Assembly (NCBI RefSeq): GCF_016773205.1
Contig: NZ_JAETWB010000001.1
Coordinates: 1,240,001 to 1,304,000 of the forward strand
Origin: Belnapia arida
GTDB lineage: Bacteria; Pseudomonadota; Alphaproteobacteria; Acetobacterales; Acetobacteraceae
Length of the DNA stretch: 64,000 nt
Reading direction: 5' to 3'
The notes beneath the pieces are model-generated. The model did not search any database. It was not told where the DNA came from and saw only the letters and a program-made list of their open reading frames with translations. Of this stretch, positions 34,197 to 46,046 are shown one piece after another. Every line of letters starts with the position of its first letter. Position 1 is the stretch's first letter. A program made the translations under genes and the position numbers.

Positions 34197-34956
34197 TGGC
34201 CTGATCGAGGCCACCATCGACCAGGATCTCGCCGCCGGTAACGTAGCTCGCCCGCGCGCTTGAGAGATAGATGACAGCATCGGCAATGTCCTGCGGCGTG
34301 CCGATGCGGCGGAGCGGCAGGATCGCCTCGCGCCGCTCCTTGACGCCGGGCGCCTGGTAGAAGCTCTCCGACATCGGCGTGCGGATCAGGCCGGGGCTGA
34401 CCACGTTGCTGCGGATGCCGTCCGGGCCCCATTCGAGTGCCAGTTGACGCGAGAGCATGGCGACCGCCGCCTTGCTCGGGCTGTAGCCGCCGCTGCGGGG
34501 CTGAGGGTTGCTCGCCGCGATGGAGGCGATGTGGACCAGGGACCCGCCGCGGCCGAGCATCTGCGGGCGGAAGGCCTGGGCGCAGAGCAGGTACCCGGTG
34601 AGATTCACCGCGAGCAGCGTGTTCCACTCCTCGAGCGGGAGGGTGGCGAGCGGGCCTGCGCGCAGGATGCCGGCATTGTTGACGAGGATATCCGCCGGGC
34701 CGAGCTTGTCGGCCGAGGCGCGGGCAGCGTCCGCGATGCTGGCTTCGGAGCCGGTGTCGCAGCGGATGGCGGCGACGCGGCCGCCGGCGGCGGTCAGCTG
34801 GCTCTCGAGCGCCAGCAGCCCATCCTTCTCGCGGTCGAGCAGGGCGACGGCGGCGCCCGCCTCGACAAAGGCGGCGGCGATCGCGCGGCCCATGCCGCCC
34901 GCGGCGCCGGTGACGACGGCGATCCTGTCGCCGAGGCCGAGCCAGTCGGTGTTCAT
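34165..34956 (-). CDS. Short-chain dehydrogenase/reductase (SDR)
   Basis: A 263-aa classical SDR. Cofactor motif TGAAGGMGRAIA is at about 16-27, NNAGIL near residue 92, the catalytic Ser in LVHIASIAAS and the YSPSKAAV pair of Tyr and Lys at about 158-162. It reduces or oxidises an alcohol or ketone with NAD(P)H; the substrate is unknown. It lies 14 nt downstream of hemB in transcription order, and it overlaps the YheT stop in convergent orientation. Confidence 0.9.
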   Translation of the reverse strand: MNTDWLGLGDRIAVVTGAAGGMGRAIAAAFVEAGAAVALLDREKDGLLALESQLTAAGGRVAAIRCDTGSEASIADAARASADKLGPADILVNNAGILRAGPLATLPLEEWNTLLAVNLTGYLLCAQAFRPQMLGRGGSLVHIASIAASNPQPRSGGYSPSKAAVAMLSRQLALEWGPDGIRSNVVSPGLIRTPMSESFYQAPGVKERREAILPLRRIGTPQDIADAVIYLSSARASYVTGGEILVDGGLDQAIMELTPRPGY

Positions 34957-34970
34957 CGCGTGCTCCTCCG

Positions 34971-37279
<2,309 letters not shown>

Positions 37280-37437
37280 GGGGTGTTCCTCCGTCCGCCT
37301 ATCCGTGCCATGTCCGGGGCCGGGACGGAAGCGGGATGAGGAGGGGCCCCGGGACGGCGCGGATGCAGGCCAGGGTTGCGCCCAAGCCCTTGTGGGCACC
37401 ATATCCCGACCACCCCATTGCGTGGTAGGGACGGCCC

Positions 37438-37881
37438 ATGACCCAGCTCCCCATCGCCATCGGCGGCGACCATGCCGGGCTGCCGCTCAAATCCGTGCTG
37501 CAGCAGGTCCTGGCCGAGGCCGGATACCGGTTGATCGATGTCGGCACCAACTCGGCCGAGAGTGTCGACTACCCGGATTTCGCCCACAAGGTCGCCCGCG
37601 CGGTGGAGACGGGCGAGGCGCGCTTCGGCGTGCTGGTCTGCGGGACCGGCATCGGCGTGCAGATCGCGGCCAACCGTCATGCAGGCATCCGCGCGGCGGT
37701 GCTGCATTCCACCACCGAGGCGCGGCTGACCCGCGCGCATAACGACGCCAACATCGCCTGCTTCGGGGCCCGGACGACCGGGCCGGAATTGGCGCTGGAT
37801 GCGCTGCGGGCCTTCCTCGCCACCGAATTCGAGGGCGGGCGGCATGCCCGGCGCCTCGCCAAGCTTGCTCCGAACGGGTGA
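37438..37881 (+). CDS. rpiB: Ribose-5-phosphate isomerase B
   Basis: A 147-aa Rpi[11 protein letters not shown] at residues 9-18 is the phosphate-binding start and [16 protein letters not shown] carries the catalytic Cys. It interconverts ribose-5-phosphate and ribulose-5-phosphate. Four bases separate its stop from the glyA ATG, so both are in one operon, as is common in alphaproteobacteria. It is divergent from metY. Confidence 0.93.
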   Translation: MTQLPIAIGGDHAGLPLKSVLQQVLAEAGYRLIDVGTNSAESVDYPDFAHKVARAVETGEARFGVLVCGTGIGVQIAANRHAGIRAAVLHSTTEARLTRAHNDANIACFGARTTGPELALDALRAFLATEFEGGRHARRLAKLAPNG

Positions 37882-37885
37882 CGCC

Positions 37886-39187
37886 ATGAACGAGACAACC
37901 GCCTACCGCAGCCCTGATCGCTTCTTCAGCGCCTCGGTGGCCGAAGCCGACCCCGAGCTCGCCGCCGCCATCGGGCAGGAGCTGGGCCGCCAGCAGGATG
38001 GCATCGAGCTGATCGCCTCCGAGAACATCGTCTCCCAGGCGGTGCTTGAGGCGCAGGGCTCGGTGCTGACCAACAAATATGCCGAGGGTTATCCGGGCCG
38101 GCGCTATTACGGCGGCTGCGAGTATGTCGACGTGGCGGAGACGCTGGCGATCGAGCGGGCGAAGCAGCTCTTCGGCTGCGGCTTCGCCAATGTGCAGCCG
38201 CATAGCGGGGCGCAGGCCAACCAGGCGGTGTTCCTGGCGCTGCTGCAGCCGGGCGATGCCTTCATGGGGCTCGACCTGGCGGCGGGCGGGCACCTGACCC
38301 ATGGCTCGGCGGCCAACCTTTCCGGCAAGTGGTTCAAGCCGGTGCCTTATACGGTGCGGCAGGAGGACCAGCTGATCGATATGGCGGAGGTCCGCCGGAT
38401 CGCGCTCGAGAACAAGCCGAAGCTGATCATCGCCGGCGGTTCGGCCTATGCGCGGGTCTGGGACTTCGCCGCGTTCCGGGCGATCGCCGACGAGGTGGGC
38501 GCCTGGTTCATGGTCGACATGGCGCATTTCGCCGGCCTCGTCGCCGGCGGGGCGCACCCTTCGCCCTTTCCGCATGCGCATGTGGCGACGACGACGACGC
38601 ACAAGACGCTGCGCGGGCCGCGCGGCGGCATGATCCTCACCAATGACGAGGCGCTGGCGAAGAAATTCAACTCAGCCGTCTTCCCGGGGCTTCAGGGCGG
38701 GCCCTTGATGCATGTGATCGCCGCCAAGGCGGTGGCCTTCGGCGAGGCGCTGAAGCCCGAGTTCCGCGCCTATGCCCGCGCCGTCGTCGCCAATGCGGTG
38801 GCGCTGGCCGAGGAGCTGAAGGCGCAGGGCCTCGACCTCGTCACCGGCGGGACGGAGAACCACCTGCTGCTGGTCGACCTTCGGCCGAAGGGGCTGACGG
38901 GCAAGGCGGCCGAGGGGGCGCTCAACCGGGCGCACCTCACCTGCAACAAGAACGCCATCCCCTTCGACCCGGAGAAGCCCATGGTCACCTCCGGCGTCCG
39001 CCTCGGCACGCCGGCCGGCACCACGCGCGGCTTCGGCGAGGCGGAGTTCCGCGAGGTCGGGCGGCTGATCGGCGAGGTGCTGGACGGGCTGGCGCGGGCC
39101 AACGATGCCGCGGCCAACTCGGCGGTGGAGGAGAGCGTGAAGGCGCGGGTGCTGGCGCTCTGCCAGCGCTTCCCGATCTATCGATGA
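37886..39187 (+). CDS. glyA: Serine hydroxymethyltransferase
   Basis: A 433-aa PLP enzyme. [36 protein letters not shown] and the PLP Lys in [14 protein letters not shown] are all present. It converts serine to glycine and feeds one-carbon units to tetrahydrofolate. ATG 37886 is preferred to an in-frame upstream start at 37799, which would lie within rpiB. Its stop overlaps nrdR by 4 nt. The order rpiB-glyA-nrdR is usual in this class, but ribD, which often follows, is missing here. Confidence 0.96.
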   Translation: MNETTAYRSPDRFFSASVAEADPELAAAIGQELGRQQDGIELIASENIVSQAVLEAQGSVLTNKYAEGYPGRRYYGGCEYVDVAETLAIERAKQLFGCGFANVQPHSGAQANQAVFLALLQPGDAFMGLDLAAGGHLTHGSAANLSGKWFKPVPYTVRQEDQLIDMAEVRRIALENKPKLIIAGGSAYARVWDFAAFRAIADEVGAWFMVDMAHFAGLVAGGAHPSPFPHAHVATTTTHKTLRGPRGGMILTNDEALAKKFNSAVFPGLQGGPLMHVIAAKAVAFGEALKPEFRAYARAVVANAVALAEELKAQGLDLVTGGTENHLLLVDLRPKGLTGKAAEGALNRAHLTCNKNAIPFDPEKPMVTSGVRLGTPAGTTRGFGEAEFREVGRLIGEVLDGLARANDAAANSAVEESVKARVLALCQRFPIYR

Positions 39188-39636
39188 AATGCCCCTATTG
39201 CGGCAGTGACGACACCCAGGTGAAGGACAGCCGCCCGGCGGAGGACGCGGCGGCCATCCGCCGCCGGCGCTCCTGTCCGGCCTGCGGCAGCCGCTTCACC
39301 ACCTTCGAGCGGGTGCAGCTCCGCGAGCTGACGGTGCTGAAGACCGATGGGCGCCGGGCGCCGTTCGACCGGGAGAAGCTGGCGCGGTCCATCCGCGTCG
39401 CGCTGCGCAAGCGGCCGGTCGACGAGGACCGGGTGGAGCGCATCGTCAACGGCATCCAGCGTCGGCTGGAGACCGAGGCCGACTCGGAGGTGACCTCGCG
39501 GCAGATCGGCGAGATCGTCATGGAGACGCTGAAGGAGGTGGACCAGGTGGCCTATGTCCGCTTCGCCAGCGTCTACCGCAATTTCGGCGAGGCGAAGGAT
39601 TTCCGCGCCTTCCTCGGCCAACTCGAGGACAAGTAG
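39184..39636 (+). CDS. nrdR: Transcriptional repressor NrdR
   Basis: A 150-aa NrdR. A zinc ribbon at residues 3-34 (CPYC and CPACG) is followed by an ATP-cone at about 46-136 ([23 protein letters not shown]). NrdR binds NrdR boxes upstream of ribonucleotide reductase operons when ATP/dATP levels signal. ATG 39184 overlaps the glyA stop (ATGA). No NrdR box is obvious in this window. Confidence 0.96.
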   Translation: MKCPYCGSDDTQVKDSRPAEDAAAIRRRRSCPACGSRFTTFERVQLRELTVLKTDGRRAPFDREKLARSIRVALRKRPVDEDRVERIVNGIQRRLETEADSEVTSRQIGEIVMETLKEVDQVAYVRFASVYRNFGEAKDFRAFLGQLEDK

Positions 39637-39642
39637 GGCCGG

Positions 39643-39671
39643 GGCGCCAGGCCCTGGCCCGCCCTGGCGCC
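39643..39671. terminator. Stem-loop between convergent nrdR and MmgE/PrpD genes
   Basis: GGCGCCAGG (39643-39651) and CCTGGCGCC (39663-39671) form a perfect 9-bp stem with an 11-nt loop in the 40-nt gap between the stops at 39636 and 39677. It can act in both directions. Confidence 0.55.
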
Positions 39672-39676
39672 GGGGG

Positions 39677-41077
39677 TTATTCCCCGGCGAGCCGTGCCGC
39701 CATCATCGGCGCGCCGAGGCGCAGCATGCCGTTGACGTCGGCCGCGCGGTCGAGGCCGATCACGGCATCGGCGAGTTGCACCGCACGGTCGCGGCCGAGC
39801 ACGGCATCGACCAGCCCATGGAACTTGGCCCGCAGCTCGGCCTCGGTGAGGAAATTCTCCGGCTCGCCCTTGGCGATCTTCACCACCCGGACATGCTCCT
39901 GGCCGCGGGCGCGGAGCGTCAGCTTGCCGGACATGTATTCCGGGAAGAAGGCCTGAATCTCGGGGTCCTCGACGCAATCGACCTTGGGCAGGACGCTGCG
40001 CACGGCCGGGTCCTGCAGCAGGGCGTAGCTGTCCCAGCCCATCTGGCCATGCACCAGGCCGCAGGCGACGACGAAGGGGCCGCTGAACTGGCCGTCCACC
40101 ACGTTCTGCGGGTTCTGCTTGTACGCAAGCGGGGCGCCGACCAGCAGCATGCCCTTGTTGGGCAGGCCCATGGTGACGGCTTCGATTTCCTCCGCCTTCA
40201 GCCCAAGCTCGTTGTGGAAGGCGATGGCGGCGTCGACGCAGGCATGGCCGTAGCGGCAGGAGGGGTAGGGCTTCACCGCCGTGTTCATCAGCTCGAACTG
40301 GTGGCCGAGGCCCTGGAGGGCGCGCTCGGGCACCGGGTTCGGCGCATAGGCGCGGAGGAAGCCGGCCTTGCCCTCGAAGGCCTCGGCGGCGCCGCGGAAG
40401 CCCTCGCGCGCCAGCGTCGCGGCGGCGAGGCCGTTCATCGCCGACCAGCCGACCTGGAAGCGCTTGGTCCAGGCGCCGTTCGCCAAGAATTGCAGGCTGC
40501 CGGCGGCCTGGGAGAGGGCGATGCCGAAGGCGTCCTGCATCCCCTTGGCATCGAGGCCGAAGACCCGCGCGGCGGCGGCGGCCGCGCCGAAGGCGCCGCA
40601 GGTGGCGGTCGGGTGGTAGCCGCGGTCGTAGTGGTCGCCGCCCGGCAGGGCGAGGGCGAGGCGGCAGGTGACCTCGTAGCCGGCGACGATGGCCGAGAGG
40701 ACGGTGCGGCCATCGGCGCCGACCATCTCGGCGGCGGCGAGCGCCGCCGGGATCACCGGGGCGCCGGGATGCAGCGTGCCGGCCGCATGGGTGTCGTCGA
40801 AGTCGAGGCTATGGGCCAGCGCGCCGTTCAGCATCGCGGCGCCGGCCGGGGTGTAGCGGGCGCTGTCGCCGAGCACGGCGGAACCGCCGGCGGCGAGGCC
40901 GAGGGCGCGGGCCATGGCGAGCAGGGCAGGGGTGCTCTCCGCATCGTGCCGGCCGCGGATGATGTTCCCGACCAGGTCGAGCACCAGGAAGCGGGTGCGC
41001 TGCTGCACCTCGGGCGGCAGGGTGGCGAAATCGAGCGTCGCGCAATACTGGGCGATGGTTTCGGTGACGGCGACCAT
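39677..41077 (-). CDS. MmgE/PrpD family protein
   Basis: A 466-aa MmgE/PrpD-family protein. The N-terminal helical domain has LDLVGNIIRGRHDAESTPALL and LNGALAHSLDFDDTHAAGTLHPGA with the conserved Asp/His set; the C-terminal domain begins at about 265 with NTAVKPYPSCRYGHACVDAA. Members include 2-methylcitrate dehydratase, iminodisuccinate epimerase and cis-aconitate decarboxylase. With prpB 36 kb away it could belong to the methylcitrate cycle, but nothing here decides. It stands alone on the minus strand in a run of plus-strand genes. Confidence 0.87.
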   Translation of the reverse strand: MVAVTETIAQYCATLDFATLPPEVQQRTRFLVLDLVGNIIRGRHDAESTPALLAMARALGLAAGGSAVLGDSARYTPAGAAMLNGALAHSLDFDDTHAAGTLHPGAPVIPAALAAAEMVGADGRTVLSAIVAGYEVTCRLALALPGGDHYDRGYHPTATCGAFGAAAAAARVFGLDAKGMQDAFGIALSQAAGSLQFLANGAWTKRFQVGWSAMNGLAAATLAREGFRGAAEAFEGKAGFLRAYAPNPVPERALQGLGHQFELMNTAVKPYPSCRYGHACVDAAIAFHNELGLKAEEIEAVTMGLPNKGMLLVGAPLAYKQNPQNVVDGQFSGPFVVACGLVHGQMGWDSYALLQDPAVRSVLPKVDCVEDPEIQAFFPEYMSGKLTLRARGQEHVRVVKIAKGEPENFLTEAELRAKFHGLVDAVLGRDRAVQLADAVIGLDRAADVNGMLRLGAPMMAARLAGE

Positions 41078-41179
41078 GACGTTTTCCCTCGGCTTCCCTC
41101 GATCCTAGCACCATCGCCCCGGCTTCCAAGAGCACGCGGTAGTTGCGGAAGGGCCAGGGCCCGTGGCACCTGTCGCGGC

Positions 41180-42139
41180 ATGATTCCTCGCCGCTCGTTC
41201 CTTGCGATTCCGCTGGCGCTCGCCGCACCGGCCCGCGCCGCCACCGCCTCCTTCGATGCCTTCCTCGACGGCGTCCGCGGGGATGCCCGCCGCGCCGGCG
41301 TCTCGCCCGGCACCATCCAACGGGCCCTCAGCGGCCTCCGTCCGATCGATCGGGTGCTGGAGCTGGACCGGCGCCAGCCCGAAGGGTCGCTCAGCTGGGA
41401 GGAGTATCGCGACCGCATCGTATCCCAGACGCGGATCGAGAACGGGCGGCGCAATTATGCCGAGAGCCGCAGCCTGCTCTCCGCCATCGGCACGCGCTAC
41501 CGGGTCGATCCCCGTGTGATCGTGGCGATCTGGGGGATGGAGACCAATTTCGGCACCAATACCGGCGGCTTCGGGGTGATCGAGGCGCTGGCGACGCTGG
41601 CCTGGGACGGGCGGCGGTCGAGCTATTTCCGCACGGAGCTGATCGCGGCGCTGAAGGTGCTGGATGGCGGGCATGTGGCGCCGGCGCGGATGAAGGGAAG
41701 CTGGGCCGGGGCGATGGGGCAGCCGCAATTCATGCCGAGCAATTTCGAGCGGCTGGCCGTCGATTTCGACGGCGACGGGCGGCGGGACATCTGGGACAGC
41801 CGGGCGGATGCTCTGGCTTCCATTGGCAACTACCTCGCCCGCCATGGCTGGCGCGACGAGGAGCCCTGGGGCCAGGCGGTGCTCGCCCCGGCCGGCTTCG
41901 AGCAGGAGCGGGCGGAGACGGAGAGCAAGCGCCCGCTGCGGGACTGGAGCCGGATGGGCTTCCGCCGGCAGGATGGCGGGCCGCTGCCGGCTTCGGAGAT
42001 CGAGACGGGCCTCGTTCTGCCGCGGAACGGCACCACCCAGGTCTTCCTCTGCCATAAGAATTTTCAGGTGATCCGCCGCTACAATCCGCCCGTGAATTAC
42101 GCGTTGGCCGTGGGGCTGCTGTCGGACCGCGTCGCTTGA
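41180..42139 (+). CDS. Lytic murein transglycosylase (MltB-like)
   Basis: A 319-aa protein with a short N-terminal signal MIPRRSFLAIPLALAAPARA that has a twin-arginine-like pair. Catalytic Glu lies in IWGMETNFGTNTGGFGV and the SLT/MltB core continues with SWAGAMGQPQFMPSNF and DFDGDGRRDIW. It cuts glycan strands of peptidoglycan to anhydromuropeptides. There is no C-terminal peptidoglycan-binding domain, so it is a short form. Its stop overlaps the TTG start of the RlpA gene by 4 nt. Confidence 0.9.
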   Translation: MIPRRSFLAIPLALAAPARAATASFDAFLDGVRGDARRAGVSPGTIQRALSGLRPIDRVLELDRRQPEGSLSWEEYRDRIVSQTRIENGRRNYAESRSLLSAIGTRYRVDPRVIVAIWGMETNFGTNTGGFGVIEALATLAWDGRRSSYFRTELIAALKVLDGGHVAPARMKGSWAGAMGQPQFMPSNFERLAVDFDGDGRRDIWDSRADALASIGNYLARHGWRDEEPWGQAVLAPAGFEQERAETESKRPLRDWSRMGFRRQDGGPLPASEIETGLVLPRNGTTQVFLCHKNFQVIRRYNPPVNYALAVGLLSDRVA

Positions 42140-43032
42140 GGCAGGCCGCAGCCCTGGCGCTGGTCCTGCTGGCGGCGGGCTGCGATCGTCAGGCGCCACC
42201 GCCGGCCTCGACCGGCCGCTACATGCTTGGCGAGCCTTATGCGCTGGGCGGAGTCTGGTCCTACCCGCGCGAGGATTTTGGCCTGGAGGAGAGCGGCATC
42301 GCCACCGTGCTGCCGCGTGGCCGGCCTGGCCAGCGTACCGTCAATGGCGAGGCCTATGACCCGGACCGGCTGGTCGGCGCGCACCGGACCTTGCAGCTTC
42401 CCGTCATCCTCTCGGTCTGGAACCTCGAGAACGGGCGGGAGATCCGCATCCGGGTAAACGACCGGGGGCCGGCGCAGCCGGGGCGGGTCGTGGGCCTTTC
42501 GCCACGGGCGGCACAGCTGCTCGGCATCGCCGCGGGCGGAGCGGCGCAGGTGCGCATCCGGGTCGAGACCGGGCCGAGCCAGGCCCTCGCCGGCGCCTTG
42601 CCGAGCCTGGACCGGCCAGCTCTCACCTTGGTCGCCGCCCCCCGTGCCGCCGTCGAGCGCGAGGCCCTTCCGCCGCTGCCGGGTGCGCGGGAGGCGGCAG
42701 TGCGCCCGGCCCTCGCGCAGACGGCGGCACGGCCGCTGGCCGAGGCGCGACCGGAAATACCGCCCGACCCGCTGCCGGAGGCCATCACCAGCCGGCCGGC
42801 GCAGCCTGGACGGCTGGTGGTCGAGGCCGGCAGCTTCTTCCGCCGTGACCTGGCACAGCGCCAGGCGGCGCGAATTCCTGGCGTTCGGCCGCGGGTCGAG
42901 CCCTTCGGGGCGGGACGCCTGCCGCAATACCGGGTCGTCGCCGGGCCCTTCCCCGACATCGCCACGGCCGACCGGGCGATTGGCGCGGTGCTGCGGGCGG
43001 GTCTGCCGGAGGCTCGGCTGCTGGTCGAATAG
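42136..43032 (+). CDS. rlpA: RlpA-like septal ring lytic transglycosylase with SPOR domain
   Basis: A 298-aa lipoprotein (LVLLAAGC, Cys at about 16). The double-psi beta-barrel domain has the catalytic set seen in RlpA: Glu and Asp in NGEAYD, His in GAHRTLQLP, Asp in VNDRGP. The usual ASWYG segment is altered to ATVLP. A C-terminal SPOR domain starts at about 225 (GRLVVEAGSFFRRDLA), for binding denuded peptidoglycan at the division septum. The start is a TTG at 42136 that overlaps the MltB stop (TTGA), indicating coupling. Confidence 0.85.
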   Translation: MRQAAALALVLLAAGCDRQAPPPASTGRYMLGEPYALGGVWSYPREDFGLEESGIATVLPRGRPGQRTVNGEAYDPDRLVGAHRTLQLPVILSVWNLENGREIRIRVNDRGPAQPGRVVGLSPRAAQLLGIAAGGAAQVRIRVETGPSQALAGALPSLDRPALTLVAAPRAAVEREALPPLPGAREAAVRPALAQTAARPLAEARPEIPPDPLPEAITSRPAQPGRLVVEAGSFFRRDLAQRQAARIPGVRPRVEPFGAGRLPQYRVVAGPFPDIATADRAIGAVLRAGLPEARLLVE

Positions 43033-43142
43033 CGTCCCGCAAGCCACGCCAGCATCTCGATTTTCGGCAGGCGCACACAAGGCCTTGAGCGGCTGGGGTG
43101 CAACGGCGTATGCGATGCGGAGCGCACCGGAGTCCGCCCGCC

Positions 43143-44402
43143 ATGTCCTCCCGCCCTGATGCCCCGAAGCCCGGCGTCCTGGGTCCCACCCGCCGCGGCC
43201 TGGTCCTGCCTGCCGCCGCGGCCCTGACCGCTGCCAGCCTCCCGGCCCTGGCGCAGCCGCGCAACTCCGCCCGTCCCGGCGGCGCGGCACCACGCAATGC
43301 GCCCTCCGGCCCGGCGCCGAGCCCCGCCAGCACGCCGCTCGGCCCCTTCGACACCATCGCCCGCCAGGCACTCATCATCGATGCCGACACCGATGCGGTG
43401 CTGCTCGAGAAGAATGCCGATGAGCGGATGCCGCCATCCTCCATGTCGAAGCTGATGACCATGTACATGGTCTTCAGCATGCTGAAGGAGGGCCGGCTCA
43501 AGCTGGACCAGGAGCTACCGGTCAGCGAGCGCGCCTGGCGCATGCAGGGCAGCAAGATGTTCGTGCAGATCGGCGGCACCGTGCCGGTGGAGGCGTTGAT
43601 CCGCGGCGTCATCGTGCAGTCGGGCAACGATGCCTGCATCGTCCTGGCGGAGGGCATCGCCGGCTCCGAACAGCAATTCGCCGAGATGATGAACGAGAAG
43701 GGGAAGCAGATCGGTCTGACCGACAGCACCTTCCGCAACGCGACCGGCTGGCCCGATCCGGAGCACCGGATGAGCTGCCGCGACCTCGCCCGGGTCGCCC
43801 GGCACATCATCAACGACTTCCCGGAATACTATAAGTACTACAACGAGCGCAGCTTCACCTGGAACAACATCACCCAGGAGAACCGCAATCCGACCCTGGC
43901 CCGCGTCCCCGGTGCCGACGGCCTCAAGACCGGCCATACCGAGGAGGCCGGCTACGGCCTGACGGCCAGCGCCAAGCGGGGCGACCGGAGGCTGATCCTG
44001 ATCTTCAACGGCCTCCCCACCATGCGGGCGCGCGGCGAGGAGAGCGAACGGCTGCTGGAGTGGGGCTTCCGCGAGTTCGAGAACGTCGTGCTGTTCCGCG
44101 CGGCCGACGTGATCGAGGAGGTGCCGGTGCATCTCGGCGACCGCAAGACTGTGCCGCTGGTCGGCGGCAAGGATGTGGTCGTCACCCTGCCGCGGCAGTG
44201 GCGCCAGCGCCTTCAGGCCAAGCTGCGCTATGACGCGCCGCTCACCGCCCCGGTGCTGAAGGGGCAGGAGCTTGGTCGGCTGGAGGTCGGCGGCCAGGGC
44301 GTGCCGAACCTCTCCCTGCCGCTACTGGCCGGGGCCGATGTTGACAAGCTCGGCCTCGTCTCACGCATCCCGGCGGTGATCGGCCGCTGGATCGGCGGCT
44401 GA
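43143..44402 (+). CDS. dacA: D-alanyl-D-alanine carboxypeptidase (DacA-type PBP)
   Basis: A 419-aa low-mass penicillin-binding protein. A twin-arginine-like signal TRRGLVLPAAAALTAASLPALA is at residues about 13-34. Active-site motifs are SSMSKLMT (SxxK), SGNDAC (SxN) and KTGHTEEAG (KTG). It trims the terminal D-Ala from peptidoglycan stem peptides in the periplasm. A C-terminal region (from about 300) gives the PBP5 C domain and probable membrane anchor. ATG 43143 is chosen over upstream 43098. It is the first gene of a tight run: tmk starts on its last base. Confidence 0.92.
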   Translation: MSSRPDAPKPGVLGPTRRGLVLPAAAALTAASLPALAQPRNSARPGGAAPRNAPSGPAPSPASTPLGPFDTIARQALIIDADTDAVLLEKNADERMPPSSMSKLMTMYMVFSMLKEGRLKLDQELPVSERAWRMQGSKMFVQIGGTVPVEALIRGVIVQSGNDACIVLAEGIAGSEQQFAEMMNEKGKQIGLTDSTFRNATGWPDPEHRMSCRDLARVARHIINDFPEYYKYYNERSFTWNNITQENRNPTLARVPGADGLKTGHTEEAGYGLTASAKRGDRRLILIFNGLPTMRARGEESERLLEWGFREFENVVLFRAADVIEEVPVHLGDRKTVPLVGGKDVVVTLPRQWRQRLQAKLRYDAPLTAPVLKGQELGRLEVGGQGVPNLSLPLLAGADVDKLGLVSRIPAVIGRWIGG

Positions 44403-45022
44403 TGGTGCGGGGCCGCTTCATCACGCTGGAAGGCGGGGAGGGGGCGGGGAAGTCCACCCAGGCAGGGCGGCTGGTCGCGGCGCTGGCGGCAGAGGGCATC
44501 CCAATGCTCCGCACGCGCGAGCCGGGTGGGGCGCCGGGGGCGGAGGCGATCCGCTCCGTCTTGCTCGGGCAGGGGCCGTGGGACGGGGTTGCGGAGTGCA
44601 TGCTGCACTTCGCCGCGCGGCGGGAGCATGTGGAGCGGACCATCCGGCCGGCGCTCGAGACCGGAACCTGGGTCGTCTCCGACCGCTTCGCCGACTCGAC
44701 GCTCGCCTATCAATGCTTCGGCCAGGGCGTGCCGCGCCGGGTCTTCGATGCGCTGGCGGCGCTTGCGTTGGAGGGGTTGCGGCCCGACCTTACGCTGGTG
44801 CTGGAGATCGATCCCGAGGCGGGCCTTGCCCGCGCCGCCGCCCGCGGCGACGCCAATCGCTATGAGGCGATGGATACCGACTTCCATGCCCGGGTCCGCG
44901 ACGGTTTCCGCGCCATTGCGGCGGCCGAGCCGGATCGGTGCCTGCTGCTGGACGCGACCGGCACGCCGGAGGGCGTCGCCGGCGCAATCCTGAAGGCCGT
45001 CCGCGCCCGCCTGCTGCCGTGA
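44402..45022 (+). CDS. tmk: Thymidylate kinase
   Basis: A 206-aa kinase. The P-loop is LEGGEGAGKSTQ at residues 8-19, the DR motif is VVSDRFADSTLAYQ and the lid is in ARAAARGDANRYEAMD. It phosphorylates dTMP to dTDP. The ATG overlaps the dacA stop by one base (TGATG), and its stop overlaps the holB GTG. Confidence 0.94.
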   Translation: MVRGRFITLEGGEGAGKSTQAGRLVAALAAEGIPMLRTREPGGAPGAEAIRSVLLGQGPWDGVAECMLHFAARREHVERTIRPALETGTWVVSDRFADSTLAYQCFGQGVPRRVFDALAALALEGLRPDLTLVLEIDPEAGLARAAARGDANRYEAMDTDFHARVRDGFRAIAAAEPDRCLLLDATGTPEGVAGAILKAVRARLLP

Positions 45023-46035
45023 CGCCGCCCGAGCCCCGCGCCAATCCGGAGCTCGTCGGGCACGATGATGCCGCACGCACGCTGGAGGAGGCGGCGCGCT
45101 CCGGCCGGCTGCCGCATGCCTGGCTGATCGCAGGGCCTTCCGGAGTCGGGAAGGCGACGCTCGCCTATCGCTTCGCCCGGTGGCTGCTGGCCGGGCTGCC
45201 GCCGGCCGCGCGGGGTGCTGTGCCGCTGCGTCTGCCGGAAGAACACCCTGTCTTCCGCCGTGTCGCCGCCGGCGCCCATGCCGACCTCTTCAGCATGGCG
45301 CCCAATACAGGCGAGCGCGGCAAGAAGGAGGTGCTGCGGGCCGAGGATGCCCGCGCCGCCCTCCGCTTCATGGCGATGACCGCGGCCGAGGGCGGCTGGC
45401 GCGCCGTCGTCGTCGAGGAGCTGGAGCGGGCGGAGCGCGAGGTCGTCCCCAACATCCTGCTGAAGACGCTGGAGGAACCGCCGCCGCGCACCGTGCAGCT
45501 GCTCGTCACCAGCGCGCCGGACCGGCTGCTGCCGACCATCCGCAGCCGCTGCCGGCGGCTCGACTTGGCGCCGCTGCCCGATCCGGCGATGCAGGGGCTG
45601 CTCGGCCGCTGGCTGCCGGAGCTGGGCGGGCCGGAGCGGGCCGGACTCGCCCGCATCGCCGATGGCTGCCCCGGCCGCGCCCTGCTGCTGGCGGAAGGCG
45701 AGGGGCTTGCCCTGCAATCCCTTGTCGATGAGGTACTGGCGGGCTTGCCGCGGCTCGACCCGCGCCTGGCGCAGGACATCGCCGACCGGGTGACGGCACG
45801 GCGCGATGCGGCGGCGCTCACCACCTTCATGGCCCTGCTGCGGCGGGCGATGGCCTCAGGGCTGCGCGGCGCGGCACGCGAGGGCACGGCGCTGCGCTGG
45901 GCCGAGGGCCGCTCGCTTGCCGAGTGGTCTACCCTGTGGGAGAAGCTGGGCCGCCTCGCGGACGAGACGGAGCGGTTGAACCTCGACCGCAAGCAGGCCG
46001 TCCTGAGCAGCCTCGGGATGCTCGCGGTCCGCTGA
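45019..46035 (+). CDS. holB: DNA polymerase III delta' subunit
   Basis: A 338-aa clamp-loader subunit. AAA+ motif GPSGVGKATLAYRFARWLL is at about residues 35-53, VVVEELERAEREVVPNILLKTLEEPP is Walker B and the SRC region RSRCRRLDLAPL is sensor 1-like. The GTG start at 45019 overlaps the tmk stop (GTGA). The gene order tmk-holB-metG-tatD is common in alphaproteobacteria. In-frame upstream start 44938 would add unsupported sequence. Confidence 0.92.
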   Translation: MTPPEPRANPELVGHDDAARTLEEAARSGRLPHAWLIAGPSGVGKATLAYRFARWLLAGLPPAARGAVPLRLPEEHPVFRRVAAGAHADLFSMAPNTGERGKKEVLRAEDARAALRFMAMTAAEGGWRAVVVEELERAEREVVPNILLKTLEEPPPRTVQLLVTSAPDRLLPTIRSRCRRLDLAPLPDPAMQGLLGRWLPELGGPERAGLARIADGCPGRALLLAEGEGLALQSLVDEVLAGLPRLDPRLAQDIADRVTARRDAAALTTFMALLRRAMASGLRGAAREGTALRWAEGRSLAEWSTLWEKLGRLADETERLNLDRKQAVLSSLGMLAVR

Positions 46036-46046
46036 AAGACGCAGCC

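Noticed and set aside
37280-37437. Possible SAM-II riboswitch before metY
   Set aside because: I could not find the conserved pseudoknot segments; only the SD and ordinary GC-rich sequence are seen.
43098-43142. Longer dacA start at ATG 43098
   Set aside because: It would put a charged 15-residue stretch before the signal peptide; ATG 43143 is closer to the twin-arginine-like signal.
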